From: G965276675 sp965276675
GTDB taxonomy: Bacteria; Acidobacteriota; Terriglobia; Terriglobales; Acidobacteriaceae
Direction: 5' to 3'
NCBI GenBank assembly: GCA_965276675.1
Contig: OZ255624.1
Location: 3,038,001-3,102,000, forward strand
Length of the DNA stretch: 64,000 nt
In this document: positions 56,991-64,000 of the stretch, piece by piece
Numbering within the stretch: the first letter of the stretch is position 1
Layout of the letters: each line of letters begins with the position of its first letter
Translations under genes and position numbers: made by a program
The notes under the pieces: model-generated
Databases searched by the model: none
Told to the model about the DNA's origin: nothing
What the model saw: only the letters and a program-made list of their open reading frames with translations

Positions 56991-58472
56991 ATGTCTGCCC
57001 AACCCTTCGATCTTGCAGCCGCCGCCTACGCCGAGATGCTCCGCGAAGGCTTCCATCCAGAGTTTCCACCCGGCAGCGATGAGCAGATCGCAGCCATTCG
57101 CGCCGCCGCCGACACACCGATGGCGTCAGACACACGCGATCGGCGCGACCTCCTCTGGTCTTCGATTGACAACGACACCTCGCGCGACCTGGATCAGATC
57201 GAGTTCGCTGAGCGCGTCGACGGTGGCATCTGCGTCATGATCGGCATCGCCGATGTCTCTGCGTCGGTCGCTAAGGGCACCCCTCTTGACCAGCACGCAG
57301 CAGAGGCGACGCAGACCGTCTACACTGCCGTGCGCAACTTCCCCATGCTGCCCACCGAGCTCTCGACCGGCCTCACCTCGCTCAACGAAAGCGAGGACCG
57401 TGACGCCGTAGTCATCGAGTTTGTCGTAACCACAAACGGAGCTCTCGACGCGAACGGAGCTGTGGCCCATCCCAGCATCTATCGTGCCCGTGTCCGCAAC
57501 GCCGCGCAGCTCGCCTACAGTCGTGTCGGTGCGTGGCTCGAAGGCACTGCTGCGCCCGACGGGAAGGTCGCTGCAAACCCAGGGCTGCAAGCCCAACTTA
57601 AGCTGCAAGCCGAAGCTGCCAGCGCTCTGCACGCCCAGCGCGTGCGCAGTGGAGCCCTCGAGTTCAACCGGGTCGAAGCTGATCCCGTCGTCGTCGATGG
57701 CAAGGTGCAAGCCATCAAAACAGCCCAGCGTAACCGCGCGACCGATCTGATCGAAGACTTCATGATCGCCGCCAACGAAACCATGGCGCGCACCCTCAAA
57801 GCAGCCAAGCGCTCCTCAATCCGCCGCGTCGTCAAGTCGCCGGAGCGCTGGTCGCGCATCGTCGAGCTAGTCGGCCAGCACGGAACTACGCTGCCCACGC
57901 TGCCCGACTCCGCCGCCCTCAACACCTTTCTCCAGGCGCAGCGCGCAGCTGATCCCGTGCACTATCCCGACCTTTCGCTCGCCATCATCAAGCTCATGGG
58001 GCCCGGCGAGTATGTGCTAGCCAAAGGCAACGATGACGCGCAGGGGGATGGCCACTTCGGACTGGCGGCACTCGACTACACGCATTCCACCGCACCCAAC
58101 CGCCGCTTCGCCGACCTGGTGACGCAGCGCATCGTCAAAGCCATGTTGGCGAATGAGCCCGCGCCCTACACCGACGACGAGCTCGCCACCTTCGCCCAAC
58201 ACTGCACCGAGCGCGAGTCCGCCGGCCGCAAGGTCGAGCGCGCCATGCAGAAGCGCGTAGCCGCTGTCGCGTTAGCGGGCAGCATTGGAAAGAGCTTCCA
58301 TGGAGTCATCACCGGAGTGAGCAGCAAAGGCGTCTTCGTCCGCGTCTTCGATCCACCGGTCTAGGGCAAGATCGTTCGAGGTGAGTCGGGCGTGGACGTC
58401 GGCGACCCAGTCGACGTCACCCTGCTCCACACCGACCCGCAGCACGCCTTCATCGACTTCAGCCGCCCCTAA
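56991..58472 (+). CDS. RNB-domain exoribonuclease interrupted by an amber codon
   Basis: RNase II/R-family 3'-5' exoribonuclease. The RNB domain is clear: catalytic Asp cluster SIDNDTSRDLDQIEFAE (near residues 59-75), IADVSASVA, DLIEDFMIAANE and TAPNRRFADLVTQR. ATG 56991 is taken as start. The frame ends at TAG 58362-58364, but the same frame continues as GKIVRGESGVDVGDPVDVTL and on to IDFSRP and TAA at 58470-58472, exactly the expected end of the S1-like tail. One base change (GAG to TAG) explains it. The short product (457 residues) keeps the whole RNB core. No cold-shock domain is present at the N-terminus. Confidence 0.85.
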
Positions 58473-58576
58473 CGCGACAGAACCCGGGTGCCCCATCCTT
58501 TGCGCCACAAACCGTATTTCCGTAAATACACAGGAGCGCAAAGGGTGGGTCATGCGCCGAAGGCGCATCCTCTCAC

Positions 58577-59401
58577 CTACACCCCGCCAGCCTTCACATT
58601 CTCCGGCACCGCCACCGCATCGAACTCCGCCGCCAGCTTCCGCAGAGCCCCCGGAACATACGGTCCCGCCAGCGGTTTTCCATGTCCAGGCGCCACGATC
58701 GTCGGGTTCAGCGTCGCCAAGTGCTGCACCGATTTCCGGGCCATACTCCAATCGGAGGTGAAGTACGATGGCGGCCCGTGCAACTCCGGCTGCTGCGCCA
58801 CCGCTGCCTCAAAGAACGATTCCGGCTTAGTAGTGCAGAAGGCATCTCCCACCAGCAGCGTCCGGTCCCCGGAACGGAAGAACGACACATGCCCCGGCGT
58901 ATGCCCCGGCGTGTGCAGAATCTCCCAGCTCGGCAGCTCCGGGAGTGGCATCGGCGCATCTCCAGCCATCGGCAAACGGCGCAAACGGCTGCCCAGGTTC
59001 ACCGGACTTCTCGGGTAGATGGGCGACAGCAGCGTCATCAATCCCCCGCCCGCCCCAGGATTCGGCGCCGGATACTCCTTCTCCCCGGTCAGATACGGGA
59101 ACTCCAGCCCATGCGCATAGATTGGCGCCCCCCACTCCCCTGCCAGATCGCCCGCCGCGCTCACGTGGTCGAAGTGTCCATGCGTCAGCACAATCGCCTG
59201 CGGCGGCCTGTTGAAATGCTTCTCCGCCCAGCGCCGGATCAACCCCGCCGAAAACGGAATCGCCGCATCGATCAGCGTCCATCCGCCATCCGGGTGCGTC
59301 ACCGCAAACACATTCACAAACGTAATGCGCAAGCCCCTCACTCCGGGCGCTATATCGTCCATGGACACAACCTGGTCTTCGGGAATCTTGATCTCTTCCA
59401 T
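58577..59401 (-). CDS. Metallo-beta-lactamase-fold hydrolase
   Basis: Metal-dependent hydrolase, 274 residues. Motif 1 is complete at residues 73-79 (THGHFDH); later ligands fit HTPGHTPGHVSFF, LLVGDAF and APGHGKPL. It begins with GVRGLRITFVNVFAVTHPDGG, a form common to glyoxalase-II-like and lactonase-like family members. ATG 59401 has GGAGG five to six bases ahead and is chosen over ATG 59440. It converges with the exoribonuclease and stands alone on this strand. Substrate unknown. Confidence 0.85.
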   Translation of the reverse strand: MEEIKIPEDQVVSMDDIAPGVRGLRITFVNVFAVTHPDGGWTLIDAAIPFSAGLIRRWAEKHFNRPPQAIVLTHGHFDHVSAAGDLAGEWGAPIYAHGLEFPYLTGEKEYPAPNPGAGGGLMTLLSPIYPRSPVNLGSRLRRLPMAGDAPMPLPELPSWEILHTPGHTPGHVSFFRSGDRTLLVGDAFCTTKPESFFEAAVAQQPELHGPPSYFTSDWSMARKSVQHLATLNPTIVAPGHGKPLAGPYVPGALRKLAAEFDAVAVPENVKAGGV

Positions 59402-59552
59402 TGCATCCTCCACTCGTGGGATGCGCATGGTGGACTCCATGGAGTTTCATGCATGGCCATCCATCCGGCGCCATTCAGAACTACGCTCTGAGGCCGCGGA
59501 ACCCCATTGTCGGGAACTACGCTGAGAACCACTCGTGAAGAGCGCACCGGCA

Positions 59553-61577
59553 CTACTGGGAGGCCAGCTTCTTTTGAATCTGCGGCACCCATTCCGCTAC
59601 GGCACTGGGCTCCATCGTCTTCGCGATGGCAAGTGCGTTCTCGTACGCGGGCTTCGCTTCCAGTCGCCGGCCGAGCGCGGTCAGTGTGTCGCCAAGAATC
59701 ATCTGTGCTTGCAACTCATCGGGGTCGATGGCGACAGCCGTCTGCGCCTCCGCGAGTGCGGGCGTTAGCTGCTTTGCCGCGGTGAGATCGATGGCACGCG
59801 TGACGTGGCCAAGCGCCGAAGCAAAACGCATGTCGAAGGCGCCGTCGTAAACAAAGACGCCGTGCTGGATGACCTTCACCGGTTGCAGCTTTTGAAACTG
59901 GCGGTAAGGGTTCAGCACGTTGGATCCGAACTCAAAGCCAGTAAGCGTTCCAGCGCTGATCAGCACAGGCCCCGTGATCGTCCGCGGCGTATCGATCTGA
60001 TAGTGCATCCATCCGCTGTCCGCCGTCGGCAACGGTTTGCAAGGAATTCCGTACGCGCTGAAGGGAATGGCAGGCTCGACAAAGTACGCAAACCAGCAGT
60101 CCTTCACCCCACGTTTGTCCAGGTATCTCTTAACCGCCTTCAACTGCTGGCCCCAGTCCGTATTGGAGTCGGTCAGGTACTTATAGGTATTCGCGGGGCC
60201 GCCCCAGAACTCGTTCGAATAGGCGAGATAGTCCGGATACGACCGCGAAGCGGAGACCACATGCCATGCCAGCAGCACTCCGGCGGCGTATGCCCAACGC
60301 CGGTCGAGCTTCGCGAGCGCAATCACGGCGCCGCCAATCAACACGGAGAGAAATGCGTACATCGGGAGGATGTGCCGTGCGCCGATGTTCAGCCCGGTGC
60401 CGGTTGCGATCAGCAGGTAGAGCGCCGGAGGAATGGTGAGGAAGAAGATCTCGCGCCGTGCGCGCAATCTACCAGCGGCGACGGCGAAGCCGGCCATCAG
60501 CAGCAAGCCCATGAAGCCTGCCGTGGACTTGATGATAAAGGCCGCGGGAAAGTAGAACCAGACACCATGCGCGCGTATCTTTCCGAAGATGTACGTGGGG
60601 AACGAGTTTGAAACCAGCCGCACGTCTGCCAACCCGTAAAGGTACGACTCCGGCAAGATGTGCCAGCGCGCCAGAGCGAGGTAGAGGCTCGGTTCCACCC
60701 CTTTCAATCCCCCCACATACTCGGCCAAAGACGGACGCAACGGCACGCCACCTGGTCTCGCGGCATACCGAAAACCGTAAGACGCCCAGAGCACCACGAC
60801 AGCGATGACAGACGCGGCCAGAAAGGCGCCAGCGAGGCGCAGAGCTGTTCTCTTTCTGCTGGCCTGCGTATGGGTCTGGATCTGGGTCTGGGGCCACACG
60901 ATCTCGGTAAGGACGAGCGCCACCCCCATCGGAAACAGCAGCACAGCCGAGTGTTTGGAAGCCAGCGCCAGTCCCGTTGCCAAACCCACCGTAGCCAGCC
61001 TGCCCCAGGAAGGCGCCTTCACGTAACGGTAGAAGGCGTAAATGCTGGCGAACATGAAGCAGGAGATGCCCATGTCCGTCGTGACGTATGCGCCATGCGC
61101 AATCATGTTGGGTTCAAAGACCAACAACGTAAGAGCGAAGAGCGCCGCAGGGACGCTGAACATCTCTCGCGCTGCGAGAAAGACGAGTAGCCCGAGCAGC
61201 AGACTCAGGGTTGCCGCTGCCATGCGTGCACGAAAGATAATCCGGTCCGCCTTGGCCTCTCCGCCATTGCCGAAGATGAGATCGCTTCCATCGAAGTAGG
61301 CTTCGTCTTTAAACGATGCAAGCCCCTTGGGAGGCGGTACCCTGAGGTGCATCGGAAGAAGTGGAATCGCAGCCAGCGCCTTCACCAAAGGAGGATGCTC
61401 CGGGTTGAGACCAAAATCCGCCTTCTTCCATGACATATACCCGGCGAAGATGTGGTCGCCTTCATCCCATGTCAACGATTGTTGCCGGACCGAAAGTGTC
61501 AGCTCGCCCAGGAGCACCAACAAAAGCAACACCGCTCCAATATTTCCATAGTGTTTCCGCACAGCCCGTCCGGCCAC
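59553..61577 (-). CDS. GT39-like (PMT/ArnT-type) membrane glycosyltransferase with TPR tail
   Basis: Inner-membrane protein of 674 residues. The first loop carries the acidic motif TWDEGDHIFAGY expected for lipid-linked sugar transferases, with NPEHPPLVKALAAIPLLP following. About ten to twelve hydrophobic helices run to residue 430, then a periplasmic domain (WGGPANTYKYLTDSNTDWGQ), and the final 80 residues form two or three TPR-like helix pairs (ALAEAQTAVAIDPDELQAQM). Start is GTG 61577. Such enzymes use polyprenyl-phosphate sugars to glycosylate proteins or lipids. The TPR tail could bind partners. Confidence 0.85.
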   Translation of the reverse strand: MAGRAVRKHYGNIGAVLLLLVLLGELTLSVRQQSLTWDEGDHIFAGYMSWKKADFGLNPEHPPLVKALAAIPLLPMHLRVPPPKGLASFKDEAYFDGSDLIFGNGGEAKADRIIFRARMAAATLSLLLGLLVFLAAREMFSVPAALFALTLLVFEPNMIAHGAYVTTDMGISCFMFASIYAFYRYVKAPSWGRLATVGLATGLALASKHSAVLLFPMGVALVLTEIVWPQTQIQTHTQASRKRTALRLAGAFLAASVIAVVVLWASYGFRYAARPGGVPLRPSLAEYVGGLKGVEPSLYLALARWHILPESYLYGLADVRLVSNSFPTYIFGKIRAHGVWFYFPAAFIIKSTAGFMGLLLMAGFAVAAGRLRARREIFFLTIPPALYLLIATGTGLNIGARHILPMYAFLSVLIGGAVIALAKLDRRWAYAAGVLLAWHVVSASRSYPDYLAYSNEFWGGPANTYKYLTDSNTDWGQQLKAVKRYLDKRGVKDCWFAYFVEPAIPFSAYGIPCKPLPTADSGWMHYQIDTPRTITGPVLISAGTLTGFEFGSNVLNPYRQFQKLQPVKVIQHGVFVYDGAFDMRFASALGHVTRAIDLTAAKQLTPALAEAQTAVAIDPDELQAQMILGDTLTALGRRLEAKPAYENALAIAKTMEPSAVAEWVPQIQKKLASQ

Positions 61578-61630
61578 ATCTCACCTGTCGACCTAAAATT
61601 CTCAGTTGCCGCCCAAAACGTCAACTCAAA

Positions 61631-61772
61631 CTGTCATCCCGACCGAAGCTGCCACCGCAGCCATCAACCTACAAACTGTCATCCCAACCGAAGTTGCCGC
61701 GCAGGCGTCAACCTACAACTGTCATCCCGACCGGAGTTCCTGCAGAGCAGGAACGCAGCGGAGGGATCTGCT
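61631..61772. repeat. REP-like intergenic repeat array
   Basis: CTGTCATCCCxACCGxAG occurs at 61631, 61676 and 61719, spaced 45 and 43 bases. The last copy continues into a longer unit (61721-61772) holding the hairpin GTTCCTGC-AGA-GCAGGAAC and GCGGAGGGAT. The 52-base unit recurs at 62972-63023 with about three changes. Confidence 0.7.
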
Positions 61773-61921
61773 GTTTTACCCCACAGACAAGTGCTTTAGG
61801 TTTCCGCGAATTGTTGCCATAGCAGGAGAGTCGCCGCTCCGTAGTGCCTGAAAGCCCTCCCTAAAGTCGACCACAAGTGAAATCCGCCCGGCATCGAACG
61901 TGTCCACAGCGTCTCATCACT

Positions 61922-62887
61922 ATGCCAGACCACCCCCTCGTCACCCGCGCGGATCTCTCTACGCTGCTGAGCTCCGTCGCGGACCGCACCATCAATCCCC
62001 TAGCCGGTATCTTCGGTCCGGACTCCATCAGCTGGCGGATCAACCGCGAATCAGCCCTCTTTCTCGGCGCCGGGCGCGCGGCCCTGCTCCAACTGGCGCA
62101 TCCCTGGGTCGCCACCTCGCTCGCGCAGCACTCTAACCTCCTTACTAACCCTATCGGCAGATTCCACGGAACCTTTAGGGTTATCTTCACCATGATCTTC
62201 GGCACGCGCGGTCAGGCGCTCGCCGCCTCCCGCCACCTCCACACCCTGCACATTGGCATCCGCGGTGAGCTGCCCGAAGCCGTCGCCGCGCACCCCGCCG
62301 GCTCCCACTACGAGGCCAACGAGACCGCCGCGCTGCTCTGGGTCTTTGCCACGCTGGTGGACAGCGCGCTCGTCGCCTACCAGCTCGTCTTGCCAGCACT
62401 TTCGTCCGCGGAACGGGAACGCTACTACGCCGAAAGCATGACCATGGCCGCGCTCTTCGGCATCCCGCCCTCGGCCCTGCCGCCGGATTGGGCCGCCTTT
62501 GTCCGCTACAACCGCGAGATGTGGGACTCCGGCGTGCTCGGCATCAACGACCTCTCCCGGACCATGGCGCATCGTCTATTGGCCGGCTCGGGCTCCTGGG
62601 TGCGCCCGCCACGCTGGTACCGCGCCCTCACCGCCGCCTCCCTGCCGCCCCGCCTGCGCGCAGACTTCCAGCTTGCCTTCGGGCCGAGCGAAGAGCGCTC
62701 GCTCAGAAGAGCGCAGCTCTGGCTGCCACGCCTCTACCGCCGCATCCCCGGGCGGCTCCGCTTCGTCGGCCCCTTCCAAGAGGCGCAGGCTCGCCTCGCA
62801 GGACGGCCCATCGGCCCACTTACCCGCGCCAACAACCGCTTCTGGATGGGCCAGCCTCGCCTACTCTTCCCGCAGGCAGCGGATTAG
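61922..62887 (+). CDS. MpaB/DUF2236-family oxygenase
   Basis: A 321-residue all-helical protein of the ER/MpaB/Lcp group, heme-dependent enzymes that include latex-clearing protein and the mycophenolate oxygenase. Family text visible: FGPDSISWRINRESALFLG, AALLQLAHPWVATSLAQHSN (with His), FTMIFGTRGQALAASRHLHTL and ETAALLWVFATLVDSALVA. ATG 61922 gives the usual N-terminus. A haem-ligand His is likely among those in the LAHPWV and HLHTLHIG sections. No signal peptide. Function not known here. Confidence 0.85.
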   Translation: MPDHPLVTRADLSTLLSSVADRTINPLAGIFGPDSISWRINRESALFLGAGRAALLQLAHPWVATSLAQHSNLLTNPIGRFHGTFRVIFTMIFGTRGQALAASRHLHTLHIGIRGELPEAVAAHPAGSHYEANETAALLWVFATLVDSALVAYQLVLPALSSAERERYYAESMTMAALFGIPPSALPPDWAAFVRYNREMWDSGVLGINDLSRTMAHRLLAGSGSWVRPPRWYRALTAASLPPRLRADFQLAFGPSEERSLRRAQLWLPRLYRRIPGRLRFVGPFQEAQARLAGRPIGPLTRANNRFWMGQPRLLFPQAAD

Positions 62888-62971
62888 CGCGAGGAGTGGC
62901 GTAGTCGCCGTCGTGAATCGGTAGACTTGTAATTAGGAGCAAACCAAAGTTGAGGTCCCAACCACCCCACT

Positions 62972-63023
62972 GTCATCCCAACCGGAGTTCCTGCAAAGCA
63001 GGAACGCAGCGGAGGGACCTGCA
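62972..63023. repeat. REP-like repeat, single copy
   Basis: Near-copy of 61721-61772: GTCATCCCAACCGGAG, the hairpin GTTCCTGC-AAA-GCAGGAAC, then GCAGCGGAGGGACCTGC. It sits just after the MpaB-type gene, so the two copies flank that gene. Confidence 0.7.
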
Positions 63024-63110
63024 TTTTCACTCTCAACGAAACCGGCTCTATAACTGGGTTTTTATTGATTTTGGCTGGCTGATGCTCGCGTTTAGGCCAA
63101 AAACGCGCTG

Positions 63111-63207
63111 CTAAGTCCAATGGACAGAGGACTTTGCCCGTAACTCCTTTGCTTGGAGTACTTTGGCGCCACCCCCACCAGCTAAGTCCTTTTTTTGGAG
63201 GACTTTG
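63111..63207. repeat. Three hairpin-forming AGTCC/GGACT units
   Basis: Units at 63111-63136, 63140-63166 and 63182-63207 each have AAGTCC or AACTCC and its complement (GGACTT or GGAGT) around short spacers, then TTTG. The third has an A7 run on the minus strand. For the permease gene ending at 63232 on that strand it could act as a terminator. Confidence 0.55.
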
Positions 63208-63231
63208 ACCAAAAACATAGGGGGAGGGGGG

Positions 63232-64000
63232 TCACTCGTACCGCAACGCCTCGATCGGGTCCAGGCTGGCGGCTTTGATGGCTGGTAGCATCCCGCTCAC
63301 CAGGCCCACTACCGCCAGGATTCCGGTCGCAACAATTACGATGGTCGGCGAGATCAGCAGCTGAATATCCGCGTTCTGCGCATTACTCGCGATCGCGCTA
63401 TAGAAAGTAATCCGTCCCACGGCCATGGAAACCGTGTAGGCCAGAATAATCCCGGCCACCCCACCCACTCCGGTGATCACCAGCGCCTCTGCCAAAAATT
63501 GCATCAAGATGTGCCCGCGCTGGGCGCCCAACGCTTTCTCGACGCCGATCTCCCGCGTCCGCTGCTGCACGCTGACCAGCATGATGTTCATCAGACCGAT
63601 CCCGGCAATGCCCAGCGTGAGCGCGCCAATAAACGCCATCAACACCTGCAGCGCCGTCGTGATAATGCGGAACTGGCTCAGCTGCTCCATCAGGTCGGCG
63701 ACAAAGATCGCCCGGTGGTCGCTGGGCCGGAAGCTGTGCGCCGCCGCCAGCGTCTCCCGCAGCGTATGTGCCACCCGCTCGTGATCGCCGCGGTAGCTCA
63801 GCCACACGCCATCGATGTATTTCAGGTCCTCGATGTCGCCCATGGTGTTGAACGGGATCCAGACAACACGGTTGAGATTGTCATCGCCCTCCTGCATCTT
63901 GCCCGCCAACACACCGACAACTGTGAAGCTGATGCCGTTCAGTCGCACCCGCTGGCCGATCGCGTACATCCCGGAGAAGAGCTTGGTCTTCGCCTCTGAC
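63232..64000 (-). CDS. MacB-type ABC transporter permease, C-terminal part
   Basis: Partial gene running off the right edge. It shows the end of the periplasmic domain (GQRVRLNGISFTVVGVLAGK) followed by the FtsX-type membrane half: TM with LTLGIAGIGLMNIMLVSVQQ, cytosolic TREIGVEKALGAQRGHILMQ, two more helices and the terminal KAASLDPIEALRYE. This arrangement is that of MacB-like or SalY-like permeases that use periplasmic mechanics to drive export of macrolides, peptides or lipoproteins. The ATPase part, if fused, lies beyond the window. Confidence 0.9.
   Translation of the reverse strand, partial: SEAKTKLFSGMYAIGQRVRLNGISFTVVGVLAGKMQEGDDNLNRVVWIPFNTMGDIEDLKYIDGVWLSYRGDHERVAHTLRETLAAAHSFRPSDHRAIFVADLMEQLSQFRIITTALQVLMAFIGALTLGIAGIGLMNIMLVSVQQRTREIGVEKALGAQRGHILMQFLAEALVITGVGGVAGIILAYTVSMAVGRITFYSAIASNAQNADIQLLISPTIVIVATGILAVVGLVSGMLPAIKAASLDPIEALRYE

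Noticed and set aside
61452..61822. Pro/Gln/Cys-rich open frames over the tandem repeat near 61.6-61.8 kb
   Set aside because: They translate the REP-like repeat in different frames and have no independent coding evidence.
63111..63207. CRISPR array
   Set aside because: Only three unequal, hairpin-forming units with no regular spacers and no cas genes in the window.

Overview
The window looks like chromosomal DNA of an Acidobacteriota (Terriglobia-type) soil bacterium. The clues are three Oar-like TonB-dependent receptors that begin with a carboxypeptidase-regulatory domain, an FG-GAP/ASPIC-UnbV (CRTAC1) protein, Tat-exported glycoside hydrolases, and REP-like intergenic repeats. I identified it from family content only; there is no rRNA gene here.

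Positions 1 to about 9150 form a graveyard. A gamma-glutamyltranspeptidase, an alpha/beta-hydrolase, a TonB-dependent receptor, a sensor kinase, a transporter binding protein and a tyrosine integrase all carry frameshifts, stops or deletions. The integrase remnant ends beside a degraded 3' half of a tRNA-Lys-like gene, which may be an old attachment site.

Positions 9.4 to 53.4 kb hold a rare-sugar and polysaccharide catabolism region with mostly intact genes. Block 1 (9.4-20.7 kb) has a FadR-type regulator, an Rpe-like epimerase, an operon of oxidoreductase, TIM-barrel isomerase and hydrolase, an SGNH esterase, a zinc dehydrogenase, an MBL-fold protein that has lost its metal motif, and a RhaT-like permease. 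Block 2 (21.3-37.2 kb) has two zinc dehydrogenases, a ROK kinase, an IclR regulator, a DapA-type aldolase, a GH2 enzyme, and on the other strand a receptor, GH127 and SDR unit. Block 3 (38.2-53.4 kb) has an operon of UlaG-like lactonase, Ldh2-type dehydrogenase and a second RhaT, then a CRTAC1 protein, a bicupin, a GH36-like enzyme, a second DapA-type aldolase and another receptor. RhaT, MBL, DapA and receptor genes each recur, which suggests parallel pathways: outer-membrane uptake, periplasmic cleavage, proton-driven sugar import, oxidation to lactone or acid, and aldol cleavage. IS3 and IS5 transposase remnants, a collapsed 2-hydroxyacid dehydrogenase, a dapA 3' remnant and a TPR remnant show repeated rearrangement. 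A 14-bp motif shared by two distant promoter regions may be an operator for a LacI-type regulator lying outside the window.

Positions 53.5 to 64 kb are visibly richer in G+C and look like ordinary chromosome: a divergent GH13 pair, an RNB-domain exoribonuclease with a premature amber codon, an MBL hydrolase, a GT39-type glycosyltransferase, an MpaB/DUF2236 oxygenase and the C-terminal part of a MacB-type permease. REP-like repeats lie between several of them.
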